Source: Poa pratensis (Eukaryota; Streptophyta; Magnoliopsida; Poales; Poaceae). From it: a stretch of 64,000 nucleotides of DNA. Below the pieces are notes generated by a model that was given only the letters and a program-made list of their open reading frames with translations, was not told the DNA's origin and searched no databases. The stretch is taken from contig CAMZMU010000117.1 of assembly GCA_947311845.1 (NCBI GenBank), positions 76,675,232 to 76,739,231 on the forward strand. Reading direction: 5' to 3'. A program made the position numbers and the translations under genes. Positions 53,461-63,483 of this stretch are shown here, one piece after another; position 1 is the stretch's first letter; every line of letters begins with the position of its first letter.

Positions 53461-55063
53461 GATCTGTAACAAATTTGCTCCCAGGCAGATATCCAAGACC
53501 ACACACCGGGCCTCTCGCTCCCGTGTCGCTCCTTGCGGCGGCACCGGAGCGCCCCCATCTTCCCCCCCCAGCCTCCCACCCTCCGCCCCTCCCTGGCCGG
53601 CGGCGGCGGTCTTGGCCGCCGCCGGCCGCGCTGCTGGCCCCCAAAAGGAGGTCGCAGTCCTCCCCTCGCCATCATCACGTCTTGGAATCTGACGACCTTC
53701 ACTTGGTCGTCCCGGCAAGCTGCACGCGCGCGAGCTCTGTTCTGCGGCGTCCGTGACTCCGTGGTGGGTGGCGAGGCGAGGACCCTCTCCGTGCTTGTCC
53801 GCCCCTGGCAGCTGCTGTGCTCCGGCGCAGCGGACGGATCTGGGAAGCCAGATCTAGCGAGGTCGGGCATGAGGTTCTCCCGCTCGTTGCTCTAGCGTGT
53901 GGGCTAGGGCTGCTGGCCGGTGGCCGGTCTGCTGGCCAGCATGGTGCTGGGTGGTTGGTGCTGGCCCCGTCTTCGTTCCCTTGCAGCTCTGGGGCCCCCC
54001 CGATGGTGGATTCTCCCGGGTCCCATCCTTCCGGTGCTCTCGTGCTCCGCTGGGTCGTGGGGAGGTGTCGTCCGAGCTCTCGGGTTGGCGGTCGCGTGGT
54101 GTCGCCTCCTCTTACTCAGCCATCAACCTGCAGCGGGCGTGTTGCTGAGGTTGGCGGTCCGTGGCTTCGCAGATGGCGGTCACGGTGGTGATGCGCTCCC
54201 TACGTTGGGGGGCATCGTGGATGAGTGTTGAGACCACCTCTGTCTTGCTATCAGTGGCGGCGGGCGCTGCTCCGTCGGTGTGCTAGTGAGCTCCATGGTT
54301 CCGCAGATGGCGGCCATGGAAGCGGCATGTTCCTGATGTGGGGCTTGCCGTGGCAGTGGTGGTGGTGTCTCCTTGCTTGTTGCTCGACTCAAGCATCAAA
54401 TTCAGGCCAGAGCCTTGTGGTGTGCTGGCGTGGGTGGCTTATGGCGTGCTCTCGGCTAACCCGCTCTTCGGGCACACTCGGCCTAGGTGGGTCGGTGGTG
54501 TGGCCTCGGCGATGTTATGCCCTTCGATTACGCCGGCAGCACCTCACGTGCAGTGAGGTCATTCCAGGCGAGGGCGCTCTTTGTTGTGCCGGGATGCCCT
54601 TCGTCAACGCCGCTGGCGCGCAGGTGCCGTGGCGTCGTCTCGGTGGTGCGTGACCTTTCGACCTCACCCCACGACACAGGTGGTGTCGTGGCGCTGTGTG
54701 GTCTCAGATGCGCGTCGCCCTTCGACTACGTCGACGACTCAGTGCTACGGCTTAGACTCGGTTGATCGGACCTTTTGATTACGCCAAAGGTGGCCTCCTG
54801 CCGCAATGCCTTGCTCCTTCTGGTGGTCGATTGCTTGGGCTGATGGGGGTTGTGGCTATTCTCGTCAAGCAACAGTCTCTGAAATTTATCAGAGTGACCC
54901 CTGTTTTCCCCTTCTTGTGTGTTAGTGTGGTTGTTGTTTTTGTTTTTTGCTCCCCTTTGTCCCTCTCTGTAATTCTGGTTCACTTGAACCCATAAACTGA
55001 AAAATGAATACAATTCAGGTGGAGGGTCTTCTCCTCCCCCGGTGACCATTCGAAAAAAAAAAA
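53461..55063 (+). mobile_element. 1.6-kb non-coding poly(A)-tailed retroelement
   Basis: Bounded by an 11-bp perfect duplication and ending GGTGACCATTCG plus 11 A. The 5' half is extremely GC-rich (CGGCGGCGG type), followed by many TGGCGGT/GGTGGTGT-like segments; the 3' part is a UTR-like ATTCTGGTTCACTTGAACCC ... AATGAATACAATTC. No reverse transcriptase is present. Several frames over 100 codons are open on both strands (for example 53817-54191 and 54225-54653), but they look compositional. It is best read as a LINE-mobilised non-autonomous element: an internally deleted LINE or a retrotransposed non-coding RNA. Confidence 0.75.
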
Positions 55064-55074
55064 TCCGCGACATT
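55064..55074. repeat. 11-bp TSD, right, of retroelement 53461-55063
   Basis: TCCGCGACATT, identical to 53450-53460. Confidence 0.85.
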
Positions 55075-55446
55075 TTTCACACCCTTTCACTAACCAGAAT
55101 CTAATGCCAGCAACTCAGCGAACAGGGAACTTTTTGCTTGACTAGTGCACTGTGCACAGACTTTAAAACTCCCAATTATGTGCTTGACAAAGGTAGAATA
55201 AAACGGTGATGGCCGGACATGGAGACCATTAGATCCGTGAATGCTCCTTGGTCTCCTAATACAAATGCAAGCGCATGCAACAAACCTCAACCACCTTTGT
55301 TTAGATCTCATCTTGGTCTCCCAATAATGCGCGTGGTGTCAATTTGTAGCTGTGGAACAAATATTTGTGAGTGGGAGGCGAAGAGAACACGTATGTCAGT
55401 TTGAATTACATAATTTAAATAGAGACGGCATTCTCCTTGTGTTCCA

Positions 55447-55508
55447 TCAGTCTCCCATGTAGAGGCTGGGGCTTCGCTCCCCATTTCGGAAAAAAAAAAT
55501 CAGTCTCC
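55447..55508 (+). mobile_element. 44-nt LINE 3'-tail insertion with TSD
   Basis: TCAGTCTCC at 55447-55455 and 55500-55508 flanks CATGTAGAGGCTGGGGCTTC GCTCCCCATTTCGG plus about ten A. The inserted sequence is the 3' end of the same LINE type found at 175 (GCAGAGGCCGGGGACTCCCC). It is therefore a nearly complete loss of the LINE body, with only the last 34 or so bases plus tail integrated. Confidence 0.85.
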
Positions 55509-55709
55509 AGTACGCCAATTGGAACGGCATAGAAGAAATGACAATTAATTATCCAACTCTATGTAACAACTGGAGTAGCTCGTCATCTGATTGGAATTGA
55601 TTTGACTTGATCAGGTCACGACATATATTAGCCAGTAATATCACAAGTGGCTGTTGTCAAGTGACAAGTAGTTATCAATCCAATGCAAGATTAAAACATT
55701 TGATGTTTT

Positions 55710-55876
55710 GGATCATGTATGAAGGTTTCAGCCGTTCTATTATTCGAATAAAATATGTAGTCCAAAAGAATATGGAATGCCAATTTCAAATATGGGTCAT
55801 GTATGAAGGATTAAGCCCTTCTCTTATTCCGAAAAAATTATGTAGTCCAACGGAATAATGGAATGCCAATTTCATA
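55710..55876 (+). repeat. Imperfect ~84-bp tandem duplication
   Basis: GGATCATGTATGAAGG... to ...GGAATGCCAATTTCA is repeated at about 55795 (GGTCATGTATGAAGGATTAA). Shorter related units continue to about 55975 (GCCAAATGTAAGGCTAACTA twice). Confidence 0.8.
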
Positions 55877-58324
55877 ACATGTGCCAAATGTAAGGCTAAC
55901 TATCTATAATGGAAGGCCAATTTCAAATCTTGTGGCCAAATGTAAGGCTAACTATCATGTGGCCAAACGTAAGGCGGAGCTTCTCTGAATGGCCAGGGTG
56001 TGCAATGGCCCCTTCTATAATTTTAACATTATCCTTTTTGTATGCTAATTTTAATTTATTGAAGCTTACTTGTATGGCTTAGAAATCAAGTATTGGTCAA
56101 AGTCTGAAGTTCTCCTCTCTTGTTGGCCCCCTTAGTATTTTCCTACTGCACATACTCATAGCAATATATCTGAGCAAAATGAATCAAAACCTAGTTTGTT
56201 GATAACCTAATTCTCAACATAAAACGTCACATGGAATGAATTTGTCTTGACTCACGTCATCAAGGTCTCATTACAAAGTGCACAAGCCCTCGCACCATAC
56301 ACATTAATATGAAGTTTGGCAAGGCACCAGAGCCCAGGATACTTTTTTTCTGCAAACCTCAATTCTATATCATCCCTAACCGTAGTACATAGCGACTAAA
56401 CATGGTCGCTTTAAATCTTTTTTATTCAGATCTTAAGTTGTGTCTAAATGTTCTCACTAGAATTTCTTGTCCTACTGGAATTGGAAAGCACTGCGTAAAA
56501 CGGAAAGTACCGTATTACCTTTAGTATTGTGAGCACACACACCACGTGCTATATATATTCTCCCTGATCCTGCGGCTTTTAATCCAAGCTTGACTGAACT
56601 GACTCAAAATGGAATATCACACAAAATATCCGACGACCATTTTCACGTTTACCAAGGAAGTAAAAGCACATCTAGCAAATTAATCCAAGCTTGACTTAAC
56701 TGGCTCAAAATGGAATATCGCCCAACGAATCTAACGAGTCTAAAATGTCTTGACCATGTCATTTAACTTAATCTCATTACCCACCAGCAGGCGACACCTA
56801 GCATCAGTTTGTAGAGGCAGGAGCCGACCAGTACTGGAGAATAAACTTACAATTAAAATTAAGAAGAACGCTTAGCAGATGGATGAAATCTACCAGCGAT
56901 ATGTTTGCCGCTGCTAGTGCTATTTTTCTGCTGGGCACATGTATGCACGGAGCATCCATGGCCGGCGCTTAAGCTTAAGCTTGTGGTGTCCCGTGATCAC
57001 AGCCGCATTTTAGCCATGTGGTACGCATAGCATAGAGTTTCACGAGCATTTGTAGACGAAAAGGTGGAGATCTACTTGATCCGGCCCGTACAGCGTAACG
57101 ATGATGGAATAAAATTAAGCCAGTCTAGCGGTTTGTATTGCGTCGCCTTTTGGAGGTAGCACAAAGCATCTCCCTCGATCGGCTAAGTATCGCTGTTGGT
57201 CACTATCGAACACAAAGTTGCCAAAGTTTCTCAAGGAATTGAATAAAAAATAGTTCCATCCGCGCTAAATTTGTTAGGTTACTTGTAGAAATAATACCAT
57301 GTACGGTAAAGGCAATCAGTGCTATCAAATTGGGCCAATTGTTAGTGTTTGTTCTTGTAACAGAATATTTATCTGCCTTTTAGGGAGAGATCATGCTACA
57401 GATTTTGTTAGTTAACCTTAGGCGAGTCTAGCGACAATTATTTGAGACATTAGCTCTCAACCAAACGTTCTATGAACTATGACACAACCAACAGTGATAT
57501 AGTTGCAGAAAATGGCCAGTGCCAGTAAACCCCGAGTTCAGAACTCCTTATTTTATATCCTCTTTTGAAGGGACTCATGCATCACTCAGAGAAAGACCCA
57601 AAAAAAAACATGTCAAAGGTACACGCAGATTATAGTAGCCACTTGAGTTCGCAAGGATAATCATCAATGCAACTGCACACACAACATACTCGATAATAGC
57701 CTTGATAATTGGTGGTGATAAAGCTGTACCTTCTGGCTTTTCTCCGGGGACTGAAAGTTCCTCTATTTTATACTATCAGCTTGCACGGGATGCATTGAAC
57801 TGGATCTTGAATACAGTTAGGAGCGCTAAGCATGCCAACAATGAGGAGGCGATGTGATAAGCTTCGATCAGTGGGCGGCTAAGCTGTGCGTTGGCTCTTT
57901 GCAGGGAGCACAAAGCATTGCAATGCTGAATTATTATTTTCTTGAGAAAAGAAGGAGAAAGATAACCAAGTATTCGATTCCGAAAACATGGAGCCAGTCA
58001 CACTTTGTCTGAAGATTATCTCTAGATCAACTTGGCCATGTGTGATGAGCTGAACGACGTTGGAAAGAAAATCCCAAATTAAAATGGAGCGAGCATCAGA
58101 TTATTCTACCGAACAAAACGTTGGAAACAAATCCCCATTGCTTCGATCATGGATCACAATGGGACGAACATGTGTTCGCGTTGGCAATAGTTTTAATGAT
58201 GGGACAAATTATGCCATTGTTTCGGAATATCCAGTTACAAAACGACCGAGATACCTTTGATGAAATTTGCACCAAGAGGGTCCAAACTTGGCATCTTTAA
58301 AAACTAAATATCTCATTAAAAATC
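55877..58324. other. Intergenic sequence, no gene seen
   Basis: AT-rich with short frames only. Contains a diverged direct repeat of about 42 bp (56579-56620 and 56679-56722). Confidence 0.5.
56579..56722 (+). repeat. Direct repeat, ~42 bp, 100 bp apart
   Basis: TTAATCCAAGCTTGACTGAA plus CTGACTCAAAATGGAATATC at 56579 recurs with a few changes at 56679. Confidence 0.8.
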
Positions 58325-58440
58325 AAGATATTCAGCTGGTATATGCGCAAAGGCATCACATTGACTAAAGATAAACTCCTTCAATGGAATTGGCAATCGA
58401 GCGGCAGAGTGTAGCTTCTTCAGTATGAATGACATAGTCT
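58325..58440 (+). pseudogene. LINE zf-RVT fragment
   Basis: The plus strand encodes KIFSWYMRKGITLTKDKLLQ followed by WNWQ, matching the KVFMWFLHRKVILTKDNVIK segment of the LINE at 0.3-0.9 kb. It is a short isolated remnant closed by a stop just after. Its boundaries are unclear. Confidence 0.7.
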
Positions 58441-58482
58441 CCGCATTTCTATTGGCATTGGGAGTGTGCTTTCTTTTTAAAA

Positions 58483-58677
58483 ATGAAACTTTTACCGGCT
58501 TTATTCATGTTTGCGTGCTTGTACGTGGTGACTATGTGCATCTACAATGCAGATGCAAAAGATGAACTCTTTTGTGCATGGTTGTGTTATCTAGATACAT
58601 TGCGAAGAACCGATACAAGTTCCATTGAGAAAAAAAAGTTTGTTTTGCAACAAAAAAAAAACTCGTGTAGAGCCTAG
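58483..58677 (+). CDS. Small ORF with signal-peptide-like start (doubtful)
   Basis: 64 codons beginning MKLLPALFMFACLYVVTMCI with a plausible cleavage after NADA, then KDELFCAWLCYLDTLRRTD. The start lies in GAAACTTTTACCGGCTTTAT, which resembles inverted LINE 3'-tail sequence, and the 3' part runs through two A-tracts, so the ORF may be accidental within retroelement debris. No family is recognised. Confidence 0.15.
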   Translation: MKLLPALFMFACLYVVTMCIYNADAKDELFCAWLCYLDTLRRTDTSSIEKKKFVLQQKKNSCRA

Positions 58678-58705
58678 TTGACGGTACCATGAACCCTGGT
58701 AACTA

Positions 58706-60572
58706 GTATAGTTGCTGATATGCTGGCCATAATCATTGAGCGTCCAAAATTGGACGGGCAAATTGAAGGTGTAGTCCCGCATCTAGTGGATGGCGGGTTA
58801 TCTATTCTTCAATATGCTGACGATATGATCCTATTTATGGAACAAGACATGGAAAAGGCGAGAAACCTGAAATTAATTTTATCAGCATTTGAGCAACTTT
58901 CTGGTCTAAAGATTAATTTCCATAAGAGTGAATTGTTTTGTTTCAGCGAGGCTCAGGACGAGGCCACCCGGTATGCTGAGTTATTTGGCTGTGGGCAAGG
59001 TCAGTTTCCAATAAGTTATCTAGCCATTCTGATTCATTTTAGGAGGCTTACGATTGCTCAATGGAAATATGTCGAGGAGAGGCTACAAAAGAGGTTGAGT
59101 AGTTGGAAAGTAAAATTGCTATCCCTGGGTGGTAGATTGGTTCTCATAAATTCAATGCTAACTAATATGGTACTGTATATGATTTCCTTCTTCCAATTAC
59201 CAAAGGGAGTTTTGCATCAATTAGATTATTTTCGATCAAGATTCTTTTGGCAAGAGGATAATGACAAAAACAAATATCGGCTGGCTAAGTGGGATGTAGT
59301 GTGCCGCACCAAAGACTATGGTGGTCTGGGGATTCATGACCTTGAGGTCAAGAATAGAGCCCTTCTTGGTAAATGGTTGTTTAAGCTTCTTACTGAAGAT
59401 GGGGTATGGCAGACCCTCCTGAGGAGAAAGTATATTGGCTCAAGTGCGGTATCACAGGTTTCTTGGAAACCAGGTTATTCCCATTTTTGGGCTGGCATAA
59501 TGGCGACGAAGAAAATTTTCTTCCCATATAGATCTTTCTCCATTAAGAATGGTTCGGAGATAAGTTTCTGGGAGGATAGGTGGCTAGGTACCACCACACT
59601 CCGAGAACAATATCCAACTTTATACGACATTGTCCTTGGACGTCACAAAAGCGATACACTCGCTCAAGTGTTGGAGGATTCTCCTCCAAATGTGACGTTC
59701 AGAAAAGATCTTGTTGGTCCCAGACTTGCTGCTTGGCATGAGTTGCTACAGCGACTGGCTGTCGTCAATATGACACAGGGGACCGACGAGTTTCGTTGGA
59801 ATTTACACAAGAGTGGTTAGTTCTCGGTGGACTCCATGTTCAAAGCTATGACCCAACCAGATGTGCCAGTTGATAATAATAGGAAAATATGGAAGATGAA
59901 GATTCCACTTAAAAACAAAGTCTTTGCGTGGTATCTTCATCGTGGAGTCATTCTTACTAAGATAACCTTGCAAAACGCAATTGGCATGGAAATACAAAGT
60001 GTGTCTTCTGTCATAAGAACGAGACAATCAAACACTTATTTTTCGAGTGTAAATTTGCTGGTTCTATATGGTCGATCATTCAGATAGGTTCTACACTATA
60101 CCCACCAAGAAGTATTGCTAATATTTTTGGCAATTAGCTGAATGGTGTGGATAATAGGTTTAAACAACTTATTAGGGTGGCAGCGCTTGCCGTTATATGG
60201 TCGTTGTGGCTGTGTAGAAATGACAAGATTTTTAATGATAAATTTTTTTCTCTCATGCAGGTTATCTACAGGAGTATAGCTACACCATGTTTTTGGTGTC
60301 CGTTGCAACGTGTGGAGCATCGAAATCTGTTTACGGAGGTGTGTACAAGACTGGAGGATACGGCGAGAAACTTTTTATCCCAACATGGATGGCAGCATAA
60401 TTTGCGGATCGGCCCTCCACCACCATAGGCGCTTTTACAATTTCTCATCATGATATGTAATTCGCCTTTCTTATGTTTCGTAGTGCTGAACTCGTGAAGG
60501 CTATGTGCATCTTAGTTATGCTGAGACTGGGTGTAATACTTAAAACATTTTAAATAATAAAATCCCTTTATC
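58706..60572 (+). mobile_element. 5'-truncated LINE, plus strand
   Basis: Begins inside the RT domain at IVADM (58708) and runs through the rest of ORF2 and a 3' UTR to AATAATAAAATCCCTTTATC GAAAAAA. It is the same LINE family as the element at 0.2-4.6 kb, by protein similarity. No convincing target-site duplication was found. Confidence 0.8.
58708..60428 (+). pseudogene. LINE ORF2 C-terminal half: RT, thumb, zf-RVT
   Basis: Contains the RT active site LQYADDMILF, FEQLSGLKINFHKSE, the LINE-typical LDYFRSRFFWQEDNDKNKYR and IHDLEVKNRALLGKWLFKLL, and the tail QHGWQHNLRIGPPPP. The frame is broken by TAG at 59818-59820, a shift near 60000 in the zinc domain, and a stop near 60137. The catalytic motif is intact, but the N-terminal half of RT and the endonuclease are absent. 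Confidence 0.85.
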
Positions 60573-60630
60573 GAAAAAATACAAAGCTTGCTTGATTCAG
60601 AAAAAAAATGATTTATATTTGATTAGTGCA

Positions 60631-61945
60631 TTTTTTTTTTGCATGAAACTCAGGAGCTTTATTACTTAACCAGAAGGTTCTTACAATCAGCCAGCAAACT
60701 AGAAACCAAAAAGTCTGGGCTTGACTCAAGCCAACTCTCAGTCCTATCAAGCGTACAAGCACGCCTCGCACACAAATGTGTCGGACTGTTATTCAAACGA
60801 TTAACATGCTTAACTGAAAAAGACGCAAACACCGAAGATAACTCCTCCACTTCCTTCAGAATAGGCTCGGCAATGGACCTGCCATCACCGCGCGACGACC
60901 AAAGGTTAACGACCTCTAAACAATCCGTCTCTATGACAACATGCGAGAATCCCCTCGGCTGGGCAAATATTGCACCTTCTCGCACTGCTAACAACTCCGC
61001 TATGAAGGCATCAGTCACTCCATGGAGCGGTTTACACCAGGCACCCAACACTTCGAGGTGTGATCGCGCCACACCTCCCGCTATCATGGCAGTTTTTGGA
61101 ATCCATCTATCCGACCAGATCGAAATAGAAGTCCCATCACCAACCCGGAAAATCAGTCCCTTCTCCAGAGCCTCCCTTCCTGCCATGATAGCCCTCCAAG
61201 TTGCTGATGAGTTACGTGGAATAGTAGCTTGAAGGAAATCAGAGTGTGGGAAATATTTCCCTTTTAAAACACGAGCACATAAAGACTCTGGATGTGTCAA
61301 TAAACGCCAACCATGTTTACCCAGCATAGCTAGGTTAAACATTTGGAAGTCTCGGAAGCCCATACCTCCTTTAATTTTCGGTGCAGCAAGCTTCTCCCAT
61401 GAAATCCAATGTAGCGATCGTTTATCAAGGGAACTCGCCCACCAATACTTGGCCATGCATGAAGTAATATTCTTGCACACCTTCTTTGTCAACTTGAAAC
61501 AGCTCATGCTATGGATTGGAATGGACTGAATTACAGTTTTCAAAAGTGTCTCCCTTCCGGCACAAGCCAAATTCTTCTCAGACCATCCGTTTAGTTTCCC
61601 ACGCATGCGCTCATCGATGTAGTCAAAAACACCACTGGTCAATCTGCCCACTGCCGTTGGAAGCCCCACATATCTCTCAGAAAAGGCCTCAACGAAAATA
61701 CTCAAGGAATTCTTCAGAGTTTCTCTCAATGGCAAAGGAGTATATTGGACTGAAAAAAAATTGAACTCTTCTCTCTATTCACCGACTGCCCTGAACAGTC
61801 CGCATAAATACGAAGAATATCATTCTGTCTCACCGTACTTTGCTCTCTAGCACTTATAAAAATAAGACTATCATCAGCAAATAGTAGGTGATTAATCCAG
61901 GGTGAGTGTGCACTCACCCGTATACCTCTATCCCTGTTAGCGTAG
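60631..61945 (-). mobile_element. 5'-truncated LINE, minus strand, internally deleted
   Basis: A poly(T) run at 60631-60641 marks the 3' end on the minus strand. The element runs to about 61945, where it starts inside RT just before the FADDS active site. It belongs to a LINE lineage different from the neighbour at 58.7 kb and carries an RNase H domain. No clear TSD was found. Confidence 0.78.
60662..61945 (-). pseudogene. LINE RT C-terminus and RNase H, with internal deletion and frameshift
   Basis: On the minus strand: RGIRVSAHSPWINHLLFADD (active-site YADD variant), a frame change at the run of eight A near 61755, then PLRETLKNSLSIFVEAFSER, AKYWWASSLDKRSLHWISWE and MGFRDFQMFNLAMLGKHGWR to WSDRWIPKT. 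It then jumps straight to an RNase H part (DAFIAELLAVREGAIFAQ, VVIETDCLEVVNLW, KHVNRLNNSPTHLCARRA). The zf-RVT domain and the first RNase H strand with its catalytic Asp are missing, so there is an in-frame internal deletion of a few hundred residues relative to family members. Confidence 0.8.
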
Positions 61946-62656
61946 GATATGCATGACTACAGTACATTGGATGCTTTCGAGGCCAAGACAGTCAACTGTT
62001 TTGTGGGAGCCTAAATTTTGACCAAGGCGTGAGAAGCCTAATCATCTCGCCAACCCCATCAATCAACATGGACAAGAACTCGAACTAAACGCCTCGATCA
62101 TTAACGTTAGCAACTGTTTCGCTGTTAGCGGTGGTTTTGCAGCAGCAGGCCCATGCACTGTTCCATCCACTAATGGCCACGAGCCGTAGTAGCTAACACT
62201 AACGCAAGTGCACACTGAGGAATCTGTCTCTGTACACTGCACAGTATCCCGACGCAAAAGGAGATGGGAGGGAGATTTGATTCTGGAGCAGGGCGGAATG
62301 GGCGCTGCCGGCTTGCCGTCCACATGCCGGCGAACGGCACGAGGCCATGTTTGCATAATGGACGACAGGTTTGCTCCGGTGCTTGACCCTCTGCTGCCCC
62401 CATGTGACCTGGTGAGTGGTGATGGCATGGCGGTGACCGCGGCGTGTACGATGCAAATCACGACGGCTTATGTTATGTTTCTTCTTCGGTCTGTTCCACT
62501 CGCCGGACGTGGTCTCGTCTTGCCGGGACTGGCGGAGGTCTTGCTTGCTATGGCCAACGCTGAGCGGCTGAATAACCACGGCGGTTAGTGGATTATGACA
62601 CTTTTTACAGAAAACGTGCAATTTTGCGATTAGAAACAAAATGGTGACATATAATA
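61946..62656. other. Intergenic sequence
   Basis: Moderately GC-rich at 62200-62580, with overlapping frames of 77-146 codons on both strands, but no recognisable domain. Confidence 0.4.
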
Positions 62657-62658
62657 TA

Positions 62659-63122
62659 CTCCCTCCGTTCTGAATTACAAGATGTTATAGGTTTTTTTTT
62701 CTGTTTCACGTGCATCTGGATACGTTTTAGTGTGTAGATTCACAAATTTCGAGAGTGGTGGAGATTTCTGACTCTCGAGTTCCGGTGATCCTTTTCATTT
62801 TTTAAAAATCAAAAATCATATTTACGAGTTTCAAAACAATGAGAAAAAAGTACGTATGTAGCCGATGTTGTATCCCACAAACATGGAAAATATCAATTTC
62901 AATACTTTATATTTTGATCAGATTTGTCATTTTTTATGTAGCCACATGCTTGTAGGATATATCATTGGCTATGTCCAGAATTTTTTCCAGAATTTTTGAA
63001 ACCTGCTCTGGAGCTCGTGATACACTTTCCGTCATTTCAATCCGTATATAGTGCACAGTGAAATATCCAAAATATCAAGTTCAAATAAATCCAAAAAATC
63101 CTATAATTTGGAAAGGAGGGAG
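62659..63122. mobile_element. Stowaway-like MITE (mariner type), ~464 bp
   Basis: Termini CTCCCTCCGTTC and, inverted, CTCCCTCCTTTCC, flanked by TA (62657-62658 and 63123-63124), the signature of Stowaway MITEs. The left subterminal part carries CATCTGGATACGTTTTAGTG, typical of these elements. At ~464 bp it is longer than most; the middle (about 62750-63060) may include another insertion. Confidence 0.8.
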
Positions 63123-63282
63123 TATTTTCTAACCGTGTTGCATGGTTTTAGAATAAATTTTGAAAGTATATGTTGTTTTTTCGAAAACATGCTCGTATCT
63201 CACTCCTTCTTGACATTTGGAAATACCAATATCCTTTTTGTTATAGCAGGCTAAAGGATCGGAATTCTAAGGTCAACACTCC

Positions 63283-63483
63283 TCACGGGTGGCGGAGATG
63301 GAATCGAAAGGATCGAGCCCACACATAACAGGCAGAAACCCCATTATTCAGTTTAACTGAAAAGGCTTGACCATCGTCATGAAGTTCCCTGATTTCATCT
63401 GGTTCCATCCATTCCTGCCTTGCAGACAACATCGGCGTCAGAACCTCTCTTTTACACGAACTATAGATGTACGAGCCAGGCAA
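63283..63483 (-). CDS. Candidate terminal exon of unknown minus-strand gene
   Basis: The minus-strand frame RQEWMEPDEIRELHDDGQAF ... KLNNGVSACYVWARSFRFHL has coding-like composition and follows an acceptor-like TCTGCAAG at about 63420. A second possible exon lies at 63854-63909 between ATTACCCAG and TAG|GTGAGACAAG (VRIILQNHFKVDLNRIFIR). They could belong to a gene entering from beyond the right edge. No domain is recognised and the two pieces are not joined convincingly. Confidence 0.25.
   Translation of the reverse strand: MPGSYIYSSCKREVLTPMLSARQEWMEPDEIRELHDDGQAFSVKLNNGVSACYVWARSFRFHLRHP

Noticed and set aside
53406..54778. Frames of 90-154 codons in the 1.6-kb retroelement
   Set aside because: Many overlapping open frames on both strands with no family resemblance; explained by GC content.
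58550..58570. KDEL-like retention signal in the small ORF at 58483
   Set aside because: The KDEL is internal, not C-terminal, and the ORF itself is doubtful.
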